Below are positions 1-7,291 of a DNA stretch of 10,433 nt, one piece after another. The notes beneath the pieces are model-generated. The model had not been told where the DNA came from. It did no database searches and saw only the letters and a list, made by a program, of their open reading frames with translations. This DNA is from an uncultured bacterium (GTDB taxonomy: Bacteria; Cyanobacteriota; Vampirovibrionia; Gastranaerophilales; Gastranaerophilaceae), in assembly GCA_937894665.1 (NCBI GenBank), contig CALAWF010000189.1:1-10433 (forward strand), in the 5' to 3' direction. Each line of letters begins with the position of its first letter. Within the stretch, counting starts at the first letter, position 1. A program made the translations under genes and the position numbers.

Positions 1-169
1 CTCTGAAAATGTTTCCGCCACCTACAACAACCGCAACTTGAGCTCCTGCTTCTGTTGCTTTTTTTATTTCGTTCGCAATCATTTTAACCGGAGCTTGGTC
101 TATTCCGAATTGTTGATCTCCTAATAATGCTTCTCCGCTAATCTTTAGCAAAATTCTTTTATATTTCAA
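1..169 (-). CDS. pyrH: UMP kinase, N-terminal part (gene runs off the left edge)
   Basis: Only the first 56 codons are in the window. The product is bacterial UMP kinase, a cytoplasmic hexameric enzyme that phosphorylates UMP to UDP with ATP in pyrimidine nucleotide synthesis. The visible start KYKRILLKISGEALLGD is the classic amino-acid-kinase opening (phosphate-binding lysine plus the SGEAL segment). It is followed after about 35 residues by VAVVVGGGNIFR, the glycine-rich nucleotide-binding loop. The start is a TTG at 169-167, chosen because the family alignment begins exactly here and because an AAGGGAG ribosome-binding site lies at 184-178, eight bases upstream; no ATG is available. It lies 71 bases downstream of the MgtC-family gene on the same strand and has its own likely promoter in that gap. 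The family assignment is very secure despite truncation. Confidence 0.95.
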   Translation of the reverse strand, partial: MKYKRILLKISGEALLGDQQFGIDQAPVKMIANEIKKATEAGAQVAVVVGGGNIFR

Positions 170-205
170 CTTTTAATCTCCCTTAAAAAACTTATATTCT
201 CTGTA

Positions 206-234
206 ATACTATCCTAAACCAACCTCAAAGTAAA
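206..234 (-). promoter_or_regulatory. Probable sigma-70 type promoter of pyrH
   Basis: On the minus strand TTTACT (234-229) and TAGTAT (211-206) are separated by 17 bases, each matching the consensus at 4 of 6 positions. Transcription would begin near 199, giving a leader of about 30 bases that includes the AAGGGAG ribosome-binding site. The same -35 sequence, TTTACT, recurs in front of the secreted-protein gene at the other end of the window. No terminator hairpin is visible between the upstream MgtC-family gene and this promoter, so readthrough from that operon is also possible. Confidence 0.4.
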
Positions 235-240
235 GCATTA

Positions 241-981
241 TCAATCGATAGTTTCTTGTATTGAAATAGAATCAATTCCTTCTAATGCTTGGAATGATTT
301 ATATAAATCTTTAATTGGTTTTCTTGTTATAACATCCATAACGCAAGTAATTTTTGTGCTGTTTTCATCCGCTTTTAATTGCTTTTTAGAAAGTTCACTA
401 ATATCTTGATACTTTTCAATGATAAATTCATGAATTTTTTGAGCAAATTGATTTTGGCAAACAATAACCAACTTTACTCTTTTAGTTCTTTTTGTGCTGT
501 TTGGCAAAACTTTTCTTTCAAAAACCCTGATAGTAACAAGGGTTAAGATAGAAAGTAATGTTCCGGCAAAAGCGATTTCGAACATTCCTGCTCCGCATGC
601 CATACCGATACTTGCTGCAATCCAAAGTGTTGCCGCTGTTGTTAAACCTAAAACAATAGGTCCATTTCTTAATACTGTACCTGCACCGATAAAACCAATA
701 CCGGTAACTATTTGTGCTGCAACACGGGATGTATCTCTAATCCCTGTTGCTTGGTCAACAACGACATTATCCCCAGGGGCGAATGTTGGAAAACCATATA
801 TAGAAATAAGTGTAAAGACACAAGCTCCAAGACAAACTAAAATATGTGTTCTTAGCCCTGCGTATTTGTTTGTTAATTCTCTTTCTAGACCTATACAAAA
901 ACCAAAGATTACGGCTATAAGTATTCTTAGCATATAATCAAGGTTTATTATATTTGTTAAATGTTCTAAATTTACTTCCAT
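241..981 (-). CDS. MgtC/SapB-family inner-membrane protein
   Basis: A 246-residue MgtC/SapB-family membrane protein. Residues 18-60 match the family opening, with an Arg-Ile-Leu-Ile-Ala helix, the IGLERE motif (30-35) and AGLRTH (41-46). RVAAQIVTGIGFIGAG (86-101) is the most conserved block and is intact, followed by GLTTAATLWIAASIGMACG (112-130). Four to five hydrophobic helices span residues 15-153. Residues 168-246 form a soluble C-terminal domain of the ACT-like kind seen in longer family members. In Salmonella, MgtC is an inner-membrane virulence factor that restrains the F1Fo ATP synthase and supports growth in low magnesium, but most homologues have no known function, so a magnesium role is not claimed. 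The start ATG has an AGAGGA ribosome-binding site just upstream and lies 12 bases after the stop of the upstream permease gene, so it is probably the last gene of the peptide-importer operon. Why it is coupled to that transporter is unclear. Confidence 0.9.
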   Translation of the reverse strand: MEVNLEHLTNIINLDYMLRILIAVIFGFCIGLERELTNKYAGLRTHILVCLGACVFTLISIYGFPTFAPGDNVVVDQATGIRDTSRVAAQIVTGIGFIGAGTVLRNGPIVLGLTTAATLWIAASIGMACGAGMFEIAFAGTLLSILTLVTIRVFERKVLPNSTKRTKRVKLVIVCQNQFAQKIHEFIIEKYQDISELSKKQLKADENSTKITCVMDVITRKPIKDLYKSFQALEGIDSISIQETID

Positions 982-993
982 ACTATCCTCTAT

Positions 994-2061
994 TTATCTA
1001 ACTTTGCTTTGGGGATCCAAAACATCTCTTATGGTATCACCTATTAGGTTAAATGCCAAAACTGATACAAAAATTAAAAATCCTGGAGTTAAAAGCCAAG
1101 GTCTATACAAAATATTTGTAAATTCTTGAGCCTCTTTCAGCATATTACCCCAACTTGCATCCGGTTGTTGTATTCCCAGTCCTAAAAAGCTCAATCCTGA
1201 TTCTGACAAAATGTAAGAAGGGATTGATAATGTCATTGCAACAATTACAAAACTTGTAGTTTGAGGAAGAATATGTTTAATGATAATTCTCATTTTTGAC
1301 GCTCCGATTGATTGAGCAGCCTGAATGTATTCTTGATTTTTGATAGACAAAACCATACCCCTTACAACTCTTGCAAATCCTGCCCATCCGATTAGTGCCA
1401 GAATTATAACAATAAGCAAAAATCTCTGAGTACTTGTCATTCCGGATGGAAGAATTGATGCAAGTATAATAAGTAAATAAAAACTAGGAATAGACATAAC
1501 GGCTTCAGCGAATCTCATCATAAGCATATCGACTTTTCCGCCAAAGTATCCGGAAATTCCACCATATAAAAGCCCGATAGGAAATAAAACAAATAATGCT
1601 AAAAATCCTATTGTCATAGAAATTCTTCCGCCAAATAATATTCTTGAAAATACATCTCGTCCGTTAATATCTGTTCCAAGGAGGAATAATCTTCCTTCAG
1701 CATCTGTTGTAACTAGGTGTCTTTTCATTGGGAGTAGTCCCAAAAATTTATATGGTTGACCTTGAGCGAAGAATTTTACATAGTGCTTTTTACTTCTATC
1801 TAGATTGTATTCAATTTCTAATGTTTGAGGATTGAAATCTCTTGTATAGTTATAAGTATATGGTTTTGACAAGTGTCCTGTTTCATCAATCGTGAAGATT
1901 TTAGATGGGGGGACATAAGCCATTGTTCTATCCGAAAAATCTTTTGTGTATGGAGCTATAAAATCTGCTAAAAATAGTGCAAGATAAATTACACCAAGAA
2001 CAATTAGTGCAATTCTTGCAAATTTATCTTTCCATAATTGTTGTAGAACTTCTTTTATCAT
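994..2061 (-). CDS. Peptide-type ABC transporter permease, DppC/OppC family
   Basis: A 355-residue inner-membrane permease of the dipeptide/oligopeptide/nickel ABC importer family, expected to pair with the DppB-like protein encoded just upstream. A first transmembrane helix (about 16-36) precedes a long non-membrane stretch (about 37-128). Then comes the family signature GTDINGRDVFSRILFGGR (129-146), typical of DppC. Five further hydrophobic segments follow between 147 and 345. The EAA loop that contacts the ATPase is EYIQAAQSIGASKMRIIIKH (244-263), and the protein ends in GDTIRDVLDPQ, also a family hallmark. The stretch between helix 1 and the signature is about 90 residues, clearly longer than the few dozen usual in DppC, and should lie outside the membrane. 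The start codon overlaps the stop of the DppB-like gene as TAATG, with AGGGTGA just upstream. The substrate is probably a peptide but cannot be read from the permease. Confidence 0.93.
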   Translation of the reverse strand: MIKEVLQQLWKDKFARIALIVLGVIYLALFLADFIAPYTKDFSDRTMAYVPPSKIFTIDETGHLSKPYTYNYTRDFNPQTLEIEYNLDRSKKHYVKFFAQGQPYKFLGLLPMKRHLVTTDAEGRLFLLGTDINGRDVFSRILFGGRISMTIGFLALFVLFPIGLLYGGISGYFGGKVDMLMMRFAEAVMSIPSFYLLIILASILPSGMTSTQRFLLIVIILALIGWAGFARVVRGMVLSIKNQEYIQAAQSIGASKMRIIIKHILPQTTSFVIVAMTLSIPSYILSESGLSFLGLGIQQPDASWGNMLKEAQEFTNILYRPWLLTPGFLIFVSVLAFNLIGDTIRDVLDPQSKVR

Positions 2062-3029
2062 TATTTCACCCTAATTCTCGGATCTGTGATGATAAGAAGA
2101 ATATCCGCAATTAAATTCCCAAGTACAAGCATAATAGCACCCATCATCAATGATGCCATAACTAAATTTATATCTGATTTCATAACCGCTTCAAGGATTA
2201 ATCTTCCAAGTCCAGGGTATTGAAATACATATTCGGTTAAAGCCGCTCCACTCAATAACCCTGCAAATTCAAATCCTAAAAGTGTAATCATCGGGTTAAT
2301 CGCATTACGTAAAGCATGTTTATAGATTACAGAAAATTCTGAAAGCCCTTTTGCTCTAGCAAATTTTACATAATCACTATCTAGAACATCTAGCATATTT
2401 GCTCGCATTTGTCTTTGAAGCCCTGCAAGAGATATGGTGAATAGAACAATTACAGGCAAAATCAAGTGATGTGTAATATCCCAAAATTTTGTTCCAAAAT
2501 TCATATCTGCAAAGTTTGGACTTGTTAATCCTCCAATAGGAAACCATCCCGTTTTTACCGCAAAAATTAATAATAAAACTGCAAAAAAGAATGATGGTAT
2601 CGCCATACCAATACTTGTCAAAACTGTTAGTGTCCTATCAAACGGTGTTTTCCAATTGACAGCTGCAATAATTCCTAATGGGACTCCGACAAGCCAAGTT
2701 AATAAGATTACAATAGATGTCAAAAGTAAAGTGTTCGGGATTCTTTCTTTTAACTTTTGACTTACTTTTTCGCCTGTTGAAGTTACTCCTAAATCTCCTT
2801 GAATAAAAGAAAAAGCCCATTTCCCGTATTGTACAATAATAGGCTTATCTAAACCTAATCTTTGTCTTTCTCTTTCTACTGTAGCAGGAGAAACGGAAGG
2901 GTTTAATTTCAATTCTGCTAACGGGTCAACAGGAGATAAACGAATTATAAAAAAGCTAATCAAAGATACCATTATGAGTAATGGTATAGTTTGAAGTATT
3001 CTTTTTATTATGTATTTGAATGTTTCCAT
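2061..3029 (-). CDS. Peptide-type ABC transporter permease, DppB/OppB family
   Basis: A 322-residue permease, a normal length for DppB/OppB. It has the expected N-terminal helix (9-31), followed by the conserved Arg-Leu-Ser-Pro-x-Asp-Pro segment (30-36), and the region ERERQRLGLDKPIIVQYGKW (52-71), which is diagnostic of this family. Transmembrane helices follow at about 98-123, 134-159, 187-205, 245-265 and 288-315. The EAA loop is DYVKFARAKGLSEFSVIYKH (219-238), and TEYVFQYPGLGRL (265-277) is another conserved DppB block. It forms the membrane channel with the DppC-like partner. The start overlaps the stop of the substrate-binding-protein gene by one base (TAATG), preceded by AGGGAAA as ribosome-binding site, and its own stop overlaps the next start the same way. 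This is the layout of three coupled subunits made in fixed proportion. Confidence 0.94.
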   Translation of the reverse strand: METFKYIIKRILQTIPLLIMVSLISFFIIRLSPVDPLAELKLNPSVSPATVERERQRLGLDKPIIVQYGKWAFSFIQGDLGVTSTGEKVSQKLKERIPNTLLLTSIVILLTWLVGVPLGIIAAVNWKTPFDRTLTVLTSIGMAIPSFFFAVLLLIFAVKTGWFPIGGLTSPNFADMNFGTKFWDITHHLILPVIVLFTISLAGLQRQMRANMLDVLDSDYVKFARAKGLSEFSVIYKHALRNAINPMITLLGFEFAGLLSGAALTEYVFQYPGLGRLILEAVMKSDINLVMASLMMGAIMLVLGNLIADILLIITDPRIRVK

Positions 3030-4873
3030 TATTTCCCTATATAAATTTCTTCTATGTTATGTGTAATTCCACCCAAACTTGACGGATAAATATTTTTGAA
3101 TTTGTTTCGGAGTGCAACTATTCTGATTGGAGAATAGATATAAATCATTGGTTTTTCTCTGTAAACAATTTCTTGATATTTGTCATAATATTTTTTCCTA
3201 TCTTCAAATTTAGTTGCTAAAGCCCCTTGAGTGTAAAGGTAATCCAGTTCTTTTTCCCAAGGTAGGATTTTTGCTTTCCCTTCTTGTGGAGTTCGTTGGT
3301 TGAACATGTGGAGCCTTCCGTCTGATAACCAAACATTTTTTCCTCCGTTAGGTTCAAGAGGAGAACCTGTAAGCCCCATGATTACCATATCCCAGTCATA
3401 AGTACTAACGAGTTTGTTTACAAGAGAATTAAATTCAATAGGTTTAAAATTAACTTTCATTCCTAAATCTTCAAGATCTTGTTTAACCATAACCCCAATT
3501 GCTTCTCGTTCAGTGTTTCCGGCATTGGTGTATAGGTCAAATTCTACTCTATGTCCATGTTTATCAAATAATCTTCCTTTTTTATCAAGATAAAAACCAG
3601 ACTTTTGTAAAAGTTCTTTTGACTTATTCAAATCTTTATCATAAGGTTTTAGATTTTTGTTTAAGTAAATAGAATTAAGACTTTCCGGAGTGAATAGCGG
3701 AGTCCCAATTCCGTTTGCAATATTTAGAACCATATTTTTTCTATCTATTGCATAATCAACGGCTGTTCTAAAGTTTAAATCTTGAAACCACATTTGTTTA
3801 TCCGGATTTACATAATATTTGCCCTTGTTATCTTTTCTGTTGTTCAAGTTCATTGAAAGATACATTGTGCCTGTATCGGGTCCAAGATTGTATAACTTAA
3901 AATCTGAATGAGGTTCAAGTGATTTATATCTTGCTACTTTTGAACCTTGAAGAGATATAACATCAAGTTCTTTTGCTTCAAACTTCAATACTTCGTTATT
4001 CAAATCCCCAACGATTAGATATACAAGTTTATCTAAGTATGGAAGTTTTTGTTGTTTTGCATTTATTTCATAGTAATTTGGATTCCTCTCAAATACTACA
4101 CGTTGAGCAGGAACATATTCTTTTAATTTGAAAGCTCCCGATACGACAAAATCTTTTGGTTTTGTGTTGGTTGATAAGAATGAATCAAAGTAGGTATTCC
4201 CTTTTTTGACTGCCGGCATGAATATATGTTTTGGTGCAATCGGAGTTGATAACATTCTTATAAACGGTGCAAAAGGTTTTGGTGTTACAAATTCAACTGT
4301 ATAATTGTCAATTTTTCTAACGCTTGGCAATTTGTCATCAATAACAATAGAATCTCTTGTTGAAGTATCTCCAAGTCCTGCAAAAATTATATCCTTCCAT
4401 GTAAAAACAACATCATCTGCTGTTATTGGTTTTCCATCAGACCATTTTATTCCATGACGGAGCTTTATTGTATAAATTTTCCCATCAGGGGAGATTGTAT
4501 ATGATTTTGCTAGTTTTGGGGTTGGCTGTCCTGTAATCGGGTCAGAAGATAGAAGTCCATCATACATAATTCCTGACATTTGGGAAGATATATTATCTTT
4601 ACAGTTAAACGGATTAAATGTTTTCGGACCTTCTCCGATTGTAGAAGATACAAGTTCCCCTCCAAATTTCCCGATTGGAGCTTGGGATTCTAAATAATCA
4701 ATTCCTCCGATTGTAATATTTTTAGGTGAAGGATATTCCACAGGTGCAAGCTGAGATTGATTTTGCGTAAAAGATTTATTTTCAGTTGGAATATCTTTTA
4801 CCAAGCACGCTTTGCAAATCAGTGCAACAAAAAATACTATTAATAATAGAACCCTAAAACCTCTCCATGTCAT
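3029..4873 (-). CDS. Peptide-type ABC transporter substrate-binding protein (family 5)
   Basis: A 614-residue extracytoplasmic solute-binding protein of family 5 (OppA/DppA/NikA type), first gene of the importer operon. The N-terminus has a short basic start and a hydrophobic helix (8-20), so it is exported or anchored. Two cysteines (20 and 23) follow, but neither sits in a proper lipobox. The family signature lies at about 134-160: YTIKLRHGIKWSDGKPITAD, then DVVFTWKDI. Later blocks include GAFKLKEYVPAQRVVFERNP (the segment ahead of a conserved NxxYY) and the hinge-region helix NFRTAVDYAIDRKNM. OppA/DppA proteins are usually near 540 residues, so this one is on the long side. No Shine-Dalgarno sequence is seen before the ATG, and the best promoter leaves a leader of only about five bases. 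The ligand is likely a peptide, but nickel or glycosides are bound by relatives, so specificity is open. Confidence 0.92.
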   Translation of the reverse strand: MTWRGFRVLLLIVFFVALICKACLVKDIPTENKSFTQNQSQLAPVEYPSPKNITIGGIDYLESQAPIGKFGGELVSSTIGEGPKTFNPFNCKDNISSQMSGIMYDGLLSSDPITGQPTPKLAKSYTISPDGKIYTIKLRHGIKWSDGKPITADDVVFTWKDIIFAGLGDTSTRDSIVIDDKLPSVRKIDNYTVEFVTPKPFAPFIRMLSTPIAPKHIFMPAVKKGNTYFDSFLSTNTKPKDFVVSGAFKLKEYVPAQRVVFERNPNYYEINAKQQKLPYLDKLVYLIVGDLNNEVLKFEAKELDVISLQGSKVARYKSLEPHSDFKLYNLGPDTGTMYLSMNLNNRKDNKGKYYVNPDKQMWFQDLNFRTAVDYAIDRKNMVLNIANGIGTPLFTPESLNSIYLNKNLKPYDKDLNKSKELLQKSGFYLDKKGRLFDKHGHRVEFDLYTNAGNTEREAIGVMVKQDLEDLGMKVNFKPIEFNSLVNKLVSTYDWDMVIMGLTGSPLEPNGGKNVWLSDGRLHMFNQRTPQEGKAKILPWEKELDYLYTQGALATKFEDRKKYYDKYQEIVYREKPMIYIYSPIRIVALRNKFKNIYPSSLGGITHNIEEIYIGK

Positions 4874-4884
4874 GCTTTTAGAAT

Positions 4885-4913
4885 ATCACAAAAAGAGCTA
4901 AATGTATTGTCAA
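4885..4913 (-). promoter_or_regulatory. Probable promoter of the peptide-importer operon
   Basis: On the minus strand a perfect -35 box TTGACA (4913-4908) is followed after exactly 17 bases by TGTGAT (4890-4885), which matches the -10 consensus at 4 of 6 positions. The predicted start of transcription, about 4878, lies only some five bases before the ATG of the substrate-binding-protein gene. That fits the absence of a ribosome-binding site there. The -35 box occupies the same bases as that of the divergent nrdJ promoter. Confidence 0.45.
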
Positions 4914-4935
4914 ATTGGCTAGTGTTTTGTGATAA
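4907..4935 (+). promoter_or_regulatory. Probable promoter of nrdJ, facing the importer promoter
   Basis: TTGTCA (4907-4912, 5 of 6 matches) is followed after 17 bases by TGATAA (4930-4935). A shifted reading, TAAAAT (4933-4938), is also possible, and the exact -10 is uncertain. Transcription from about 4943 would give a leader of roughly 80 bases before nrdJ. The leader contains a second copy of ATTAGTG (4937-4943 and 4971-4977) and a weak possible stem pairing ACTA with TAGT, but I recognise no cobalamin riboswitch or NrdR box in it. Confidence 0.35.
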
Positions 4936-5023
4936 AATTAGTGCAAGACTACCTGTTTTAGGCATGTCGGATTAGTGGAAATTTTATTAGATATAAATAT
5001 ATAATTCTGATTAGGGGGTTAAG

Positions 5024-7030
5024 GTGTTAAATGATAATGAAAAATTAAACCTTTCAGAAAATGCGATTAAGGTTTTAGAAAAACGATATTTAAAACGTGA
5101 TAAAGACGGAAATTGTACAGAAACTCCGGCAGATATGTTTAGGCGTGTGTCTGATGCAATTGCAAAAGGTGATTTAAAGTTCGGTAAGCCCCCAGAAGAG
5201 GTGAAAGATTTATCAAATATATTTTATGAAGCTATAACTCATCGTTATTTTATGCCGAATTCCCCAACTTTGATGAATGCCGGACGAGAATTGGGACAGC
5301 TTGCTGCTTGTTTTGTACTTCCTGTAGAAGATAGTTTGGAGGGTATTTTTGAAACTATTAAAAATACAGCTTTAATTCACCAATCAGGTGGCGGAACTGG
5401 GTTTTCTTTTTCTCGGCTCAGACCTAAAAATAGTGTAGTAAAATCTACAATGGGTGTTTCTTCCGGACCTGTTTCTTTTATGGAAGTTTTTAATGCTGCA
5501 ACTGAAGCTGTTAAGCAAGGCGGAACCCGTAGAGGGGCAAATATGGGAATCTTGCGGGTTGATCATCCTGATATTGTAGAGTTTATTAATTGTAAATCTG
5601 ATAATAATAAATTGAATAATTTTAATATTTCTGTCGCATTAACAGATAAATTCATGGATGCATATTTGAAAGGTGAAGACTATGACCTAGTAAATCCTCA
5701 AAATAATGAAGTTGTTGGGCGAATGAGTGCAAAAGCAGTTTTTGATTTAATTGTTGATTGTGCTTGGCGAAACGGTGAACCAGGAATTGTGTTTATAGAT
5801 AAAATGAATGCAGATAACCCAACTCCGCTAATTGGTGCAATTGAATCTACCAATCCATGTGGCGAAGTTCCCTTGTTACCTTATGAGGCTTGTAATCTCG
5901 GCTCTATCAATCTTGGATTAATGATGAAAAAAGAAAATGATACTTGGGTTGTTGATTGGGATTTGCTGGAAAAAACAGTAAGAACGGCAATGAGATTTTT
6001 GGATAATGTTATTGAAGTTAATAAATATCCTCTTCCGCAAATCTCTGAAATGGTGCAAAATAACAGAAAAATCGGACTTGGTGTAATGGGTTGGGCTGAT
6101 ATGCTTATGAAAGCCGGTGTTTCTTATAGTTCCGAAGAAGGAATTAAACTTGCGGGACAAGTGATGGAGTTTATAGATTATGTTTCAAAAACAGAATCTA
6201 TAGAATTGGCAAAAGAAAGAGGTCGTTTTAACAATTTCAAAGCTAGTATTTATGACCAACCTAATTATTTATATAACAAGTTCAAAGGAAAATCTTCCGG
6301 AAAAATTACGGACGATATGTGGGTAAAACTTGATGAAGATATTCAAAAATATGGCTTGCGAAATGCTACAACAACATGTATTGCTCCGACGGGTACAATT
6401 TCAATGATTGCAAGTGCATCCGGTGGTATTGAACCTTTGTTTGGGCTTGTTTTTTCAAGATTAATCCTTGATGGAACAGAAATGCTTGAGGTAAATCCAA
6501 TCTTCAAAGAATATATGATTTCTCATAATTTATATTCCGAAGAATTAATGTCAAAGATTGCCAAAGATGGTTCAATTTCTCATGTTGATGAGGTTCCTGA
6601 TGAAGTAAAACGAATTTTTGTTACGGCACATGATGTTAGTCCATACTGGCATGTAAAAATGCAAGCCGCTTTCCAATTGCATGTAGATAACGCTGTTTCT
6701 AAAACCGTAAACTTTGTAGAGTCTGCAACCAGAGAAGATATAAAAGAGGTTTATATCTTGGCATATAAAAATAATTTGAAAGGGATTACAGTGTATAGAA
6801 ATAATTCACGACAATTCCAGCCTATGAATCTTGATACAAAGAAAAAAGAACCAACTATTGAAATAAAACCTGTAGAAAAGAAATCAGAGCCTAAAGTTGA
6901 TGAGAAGAGAGAAGAATACAACCCGACCGGAGAAATTAAAACGATAAAATGTCCTGAGTGCGGAAATGAAATTAAAATGGCGGAAGGGTGTTTTATTTGT
7001 TTGAATTGTGGATATTCGGGGTGTTCTTAG
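5024..7030 (+). CDS. nrdJ: Adenosylcobalamin-dependent (class II) ribonucleotide reductase
   Basis: A complete 668-residue cytoplasmic enzyme that reduces ribonucleotides to deoxyribonucleotides for DNA synthesis, using vitamin B12 coenzyme to make the thiyl radical and needing no oxygen. Landmarks: FMPNSPTLMNAG (76-87); first redox cysteine C96; the HQSGGGTGFSFSRLRP substrate loop (119-134); TNPCGE (276-281), with radical cysteine C279, N277 and E281; and the partner cysteine C290, 11 residues later as in the Thermotoga enzyme. TTTCIAPTGTISMIASASGG (449-468) is the phosphate-binding region. A charged Lys/Glu-rich linker (about 604-636) leads to a C-terminal zinc-ribbon-like tail with C643, C646, C659 and C662 plus C656 and C667; in this family the tail re-reduces the active site. 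The start is GTG at 5024, with AGGGGG at 5013-5018 five bases upstream. It is a single-gene unit between a divergent promoter and a terminator. The length and all key residues are normal. Confidence 0.97.
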   Translation: MLNDNEKLNLSENAIKVLEKRYLKRDKDGNCTETPADMFRRVSDAIAKGDLKFGKPPEEVKDLSNIFYEAITHRYFMPNSPTLMNAGRELGQLAACFVLPVEDSLEGIFETIKNTALIHQSGGGTGFSFSRLRPKNSVVKSTMGVSSGPVSFMEVFNAATEAVKQGGTRRGANMGILRVDHPDIVEFINCKSDNNKLNNFNISVALTDKFMDAYLKGEDYDLVNPQNNEVVGRMSAKAVFDLIVDCAWRNGEPGIVFIDKMNADNPTPLIGAIESTNPCGEVPLLPYEACNLGSINLGLMMKKENDTWVVDWDLLEKTVRTAMRFLDNVIEVNKYPLPQISEMVQNNRKIGLGVMGWADMLMKAGVSYSSEEGIKLAGQVMEFIDYVSKTESIELAKERGRFNNFKASIYDQPNYLYNKFKGKSSGKITDDMWVKLDEDIQKYGLRNATTTCIAPTGTISMIASASGGIEPLFGLVFSRLILDGTEMLEVNPIFKEYMISHNLYSEELMSKIAKDGSISHVDEVPDEVKRIFVTAHDVSPYWHVKMQAAFQLHVDNAVSKTVNFVESATREDIKEVYILAYKNNLKGITVYRNNSRQFQPMNLDTKKKEPTIEIKPVEKKSEPKVDEKREEYNPTGEIKTIKCPECGNEIKMAEGCFICLNCGYSGCS

Positions 7031-7041
7031 TTTAAAAAAGA

Positions 7042-7067
7042 AGGAGGTTTAAGCCTCCTCTTTTTTT
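7042..7067 (+). terminator. Intrinsic terminator of nrdJ
   Basis: AGGAGG (7042-7047) pairs with CCTCCT (7054-7059) around a six-base loop, followed by C and seven T (7061-7067). The stem can be lengthened past a one-base bulge because an A-run (7034-7039) lies opposite the T-run, so the signal may also act on the other strand. It starts about a dozen bases after the nrdJ stop and closes that transcription unit. Confidence 0.9.
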
Positions 7068-7171
7068 ATAAAATTAATTGTAACATTTTCGTAACTATAT
7101 AACAAATTTTATTTTCCTTTGATTTAAAATACATGTACAGTAAGACTCATTATTTTATTATAAGGTGTGAA

Positions 7172-7291
7172 ATGAATATAGACTCAATTAGAAATTATTC
7201 CGCAGGTGTCATGCTCAAGCATAAGCCAAAGTACGGGCTGGAGAACGGAGCAGAGAACAAGAGTGCGGACGTGTGTGGCAAAAAAATGTGA
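7172..7291 (+). CDS. Short ORF, probable true 5' end of the next gene, cut off by a frameshift
   Basis: A 39-codon ORF, ATG to TGA, not matched to any known family. Its start is much better than that of the long ORF behind it: AAGGTG (7162-7167) lies four bases before the ATG. The protein opens MNIDSIRNYS, strikingly like MQITQIQNYN, which opens the gene at 7959 (shared pattern M-x-I-x-x-I-x-N-Y). It ends Cys-Gly-Lys-Lys-Met right after a run of seven A (7280-7286). One extra A, or a -1 ribosomal slip in that run, joins it to the 7273-7959 frame and yields a protein of about 262 residues. Its codons (AAG, GAG, CTG, GCG) and high G+C differ from the AAA/GAA-rich genes next to it. Either it is the genuine N-terminus of a recoded, phase-variable or mis-sequenced gene, or it is an independent small peptide; I favour the first. 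Confidence 0.6.
   Translation: MNIDSIRNYSAGVMLKHKPKYGLENGAENKSADVCGKKM

Noticed and set aside
494..937. 147-codon plus-strand ORF
   Set aside because: It is antisense to the MgtC-family gene, whose conserved motifs occupy the other strand. Its translation is low-complexity (Ala, Ile, Pro, Val) and it has no ribosome-binding site.
4943..5023. Cobalamin riboswitch or NrdR box ahead of nrdJ
   Set aside because: The leader is only about 80 bases and lacks the conserved B12-box core. TAGTG repeats are present but do not form the paired NrdR site.
7130..7137. Palindrome TACATGTA upstream of the short ORF
   Set aside because: It is only eight bases in AT-rich DNA, with no good promoter boxes at a suitable distance, so it was not called an operator.
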